NCBI RefSeq assembly: GCF_027912515.1
Contig: NZ_CP115464.1
Location: forward strand, 62,001 to 126,000
Direction: 5' to 3'
Origin: Brevundimonas sp. NIBR10
Lineage (GTDB): Bacteria > Pseudomonadota > Alphaproteobacteria > Caulobacterales > Caulobacteraceae
DNA length: 64,000 bases
The number at the start of each line of letters is the position of its first letter. Position 1 is the stretch's first letter. This document shows positions 63,824-64,000 of this stretch, piece after piece. Under the pieces are notes generated by a model. The model had not been told where the DNA came from, did not search any database, and worked only from the letters and a program-made list of their open reading frames with translations. Position numbers and translations under genes: made by a program.

Positions 63824-63905
63824 CGCCGCAGCCGGTCTGCCCTCGGCAACCTGCGGCACAGCTTTGCGTTTTCAGCCCAAGGTTCATACCGCTGGAGATT
63901 TTCCC

Positions 63906-64000
63906 ATGACCGTCCGCATCCCCGCCCTGATCGCCGCTGCCGTCTTCGCCATGGGCATCGCCGCCTGCACCCCGGCTGAACAGGACGACGCCCAGGCCGA
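63906..64000 (+). CDS. Putative lipoprotein, partial (start only)
   Basis: Host gene beyond attR, cut by the window end. It begins MTVRIPALIAAAVFAMGIAAC, a lipoprotein signal with lipobox GIAAC, then an acidic stretch ('TPAEQDDAQA'). No function can be given from 31 residues. Confidence 0.6.
   Translation, partial: MTVRIPALIAAAVFAMGIAACTPAEQDDAQA

Noticed and set aside
1..64000. CRISPR arrays, rRNA genes and insertion sequences
   Set aside because: No regularly spaced repeats, no rRNA sequence and no transposase gene were seen.

Overview
The window is high-GC DNA from an alphaproteobacterium. The host genes look like Caulobacterales, most likely Brevundimonas: acetoacetyl-CoA reductase, glyoxalase II, LepA, an RND efflux pair, a GTTC-N7-GTTC style SOS box and a CTCCCC/GGGGAG palindromic repeat of the kind common in that order. 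The genus is inference. About 15 kb of chromosome (1-14.8 kb) and the last 180 bases flank one apparently complete temperate siphovirus prophage of about 49 kb.

Prophage borders: a tRNA-Met(CAT) gene lies at 14764-14840. Its 3' half plus 13 trailer bases recur as a 58-bp direct repeat at 63766-63823, giving attL 14796-14853 and attR 63766-63823. A tyrosine integrase and a small HTH (excisionase-like) gene sit just inside attR.

Layout from left to right: (a) 15.1-19.1 kb, cargo: a membrane protein, a D12-class adenine methyltransferase, two small Cys-rich proteins, an HMCES/YedK-type protein and a second membrane protein. (b) 19.1-20.5 kb, leftward lysis genes: endolysin, a 35-aa membrane peptide and a spanin. 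A rightward trio of mini-genes follows. (c) 21.0-44.4 kb, one leftward late operon in lambda-like order read from the right: small and large terminase, gpW, portal, S49 protease/scaffold, decoration, capsid, head completion, tail tube, chaperone, tape measure, tip proteins, J and spike. (d) 44.4-52.0 kb, leftward early/replication operon: a DNA-binding protein, methyltransferase, ASCH protein, primase, helicase and a NusG paralogue, with an iteron-like region just before the NusG gene. (e) 52.1-54.5 kb, immunity region: divergent HTH proteins, three operators and a periplasmic TonB-C protein. (f) 54.7-63.8 kb, rightward early operon with nearly every gene overlapping the next by ATGA or GTGA, containing a ParB-like protein, several small DNA-binding proteins, a DUF5131 protein, xis and int.

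The most striking unexplained signal is a 15-bp palindrome, GCGCACGSCGTGCGC, found nine times (one copy has a single mismatch) across the prophage. It is used in different reading frames of unrelated genes, and its half-site CCGTGCGC is tandemly repeated at the start of the late operon. With the ParB/KorB-like protein this suggests a dispersed DNA-binding system (operator, stoperator or partition-like). Also notable are the inverted iteron-like triplets beside an AT-rich tract, a family of 17-bp operators serving two promoters, and a decayed duplication around dinD in the host part.
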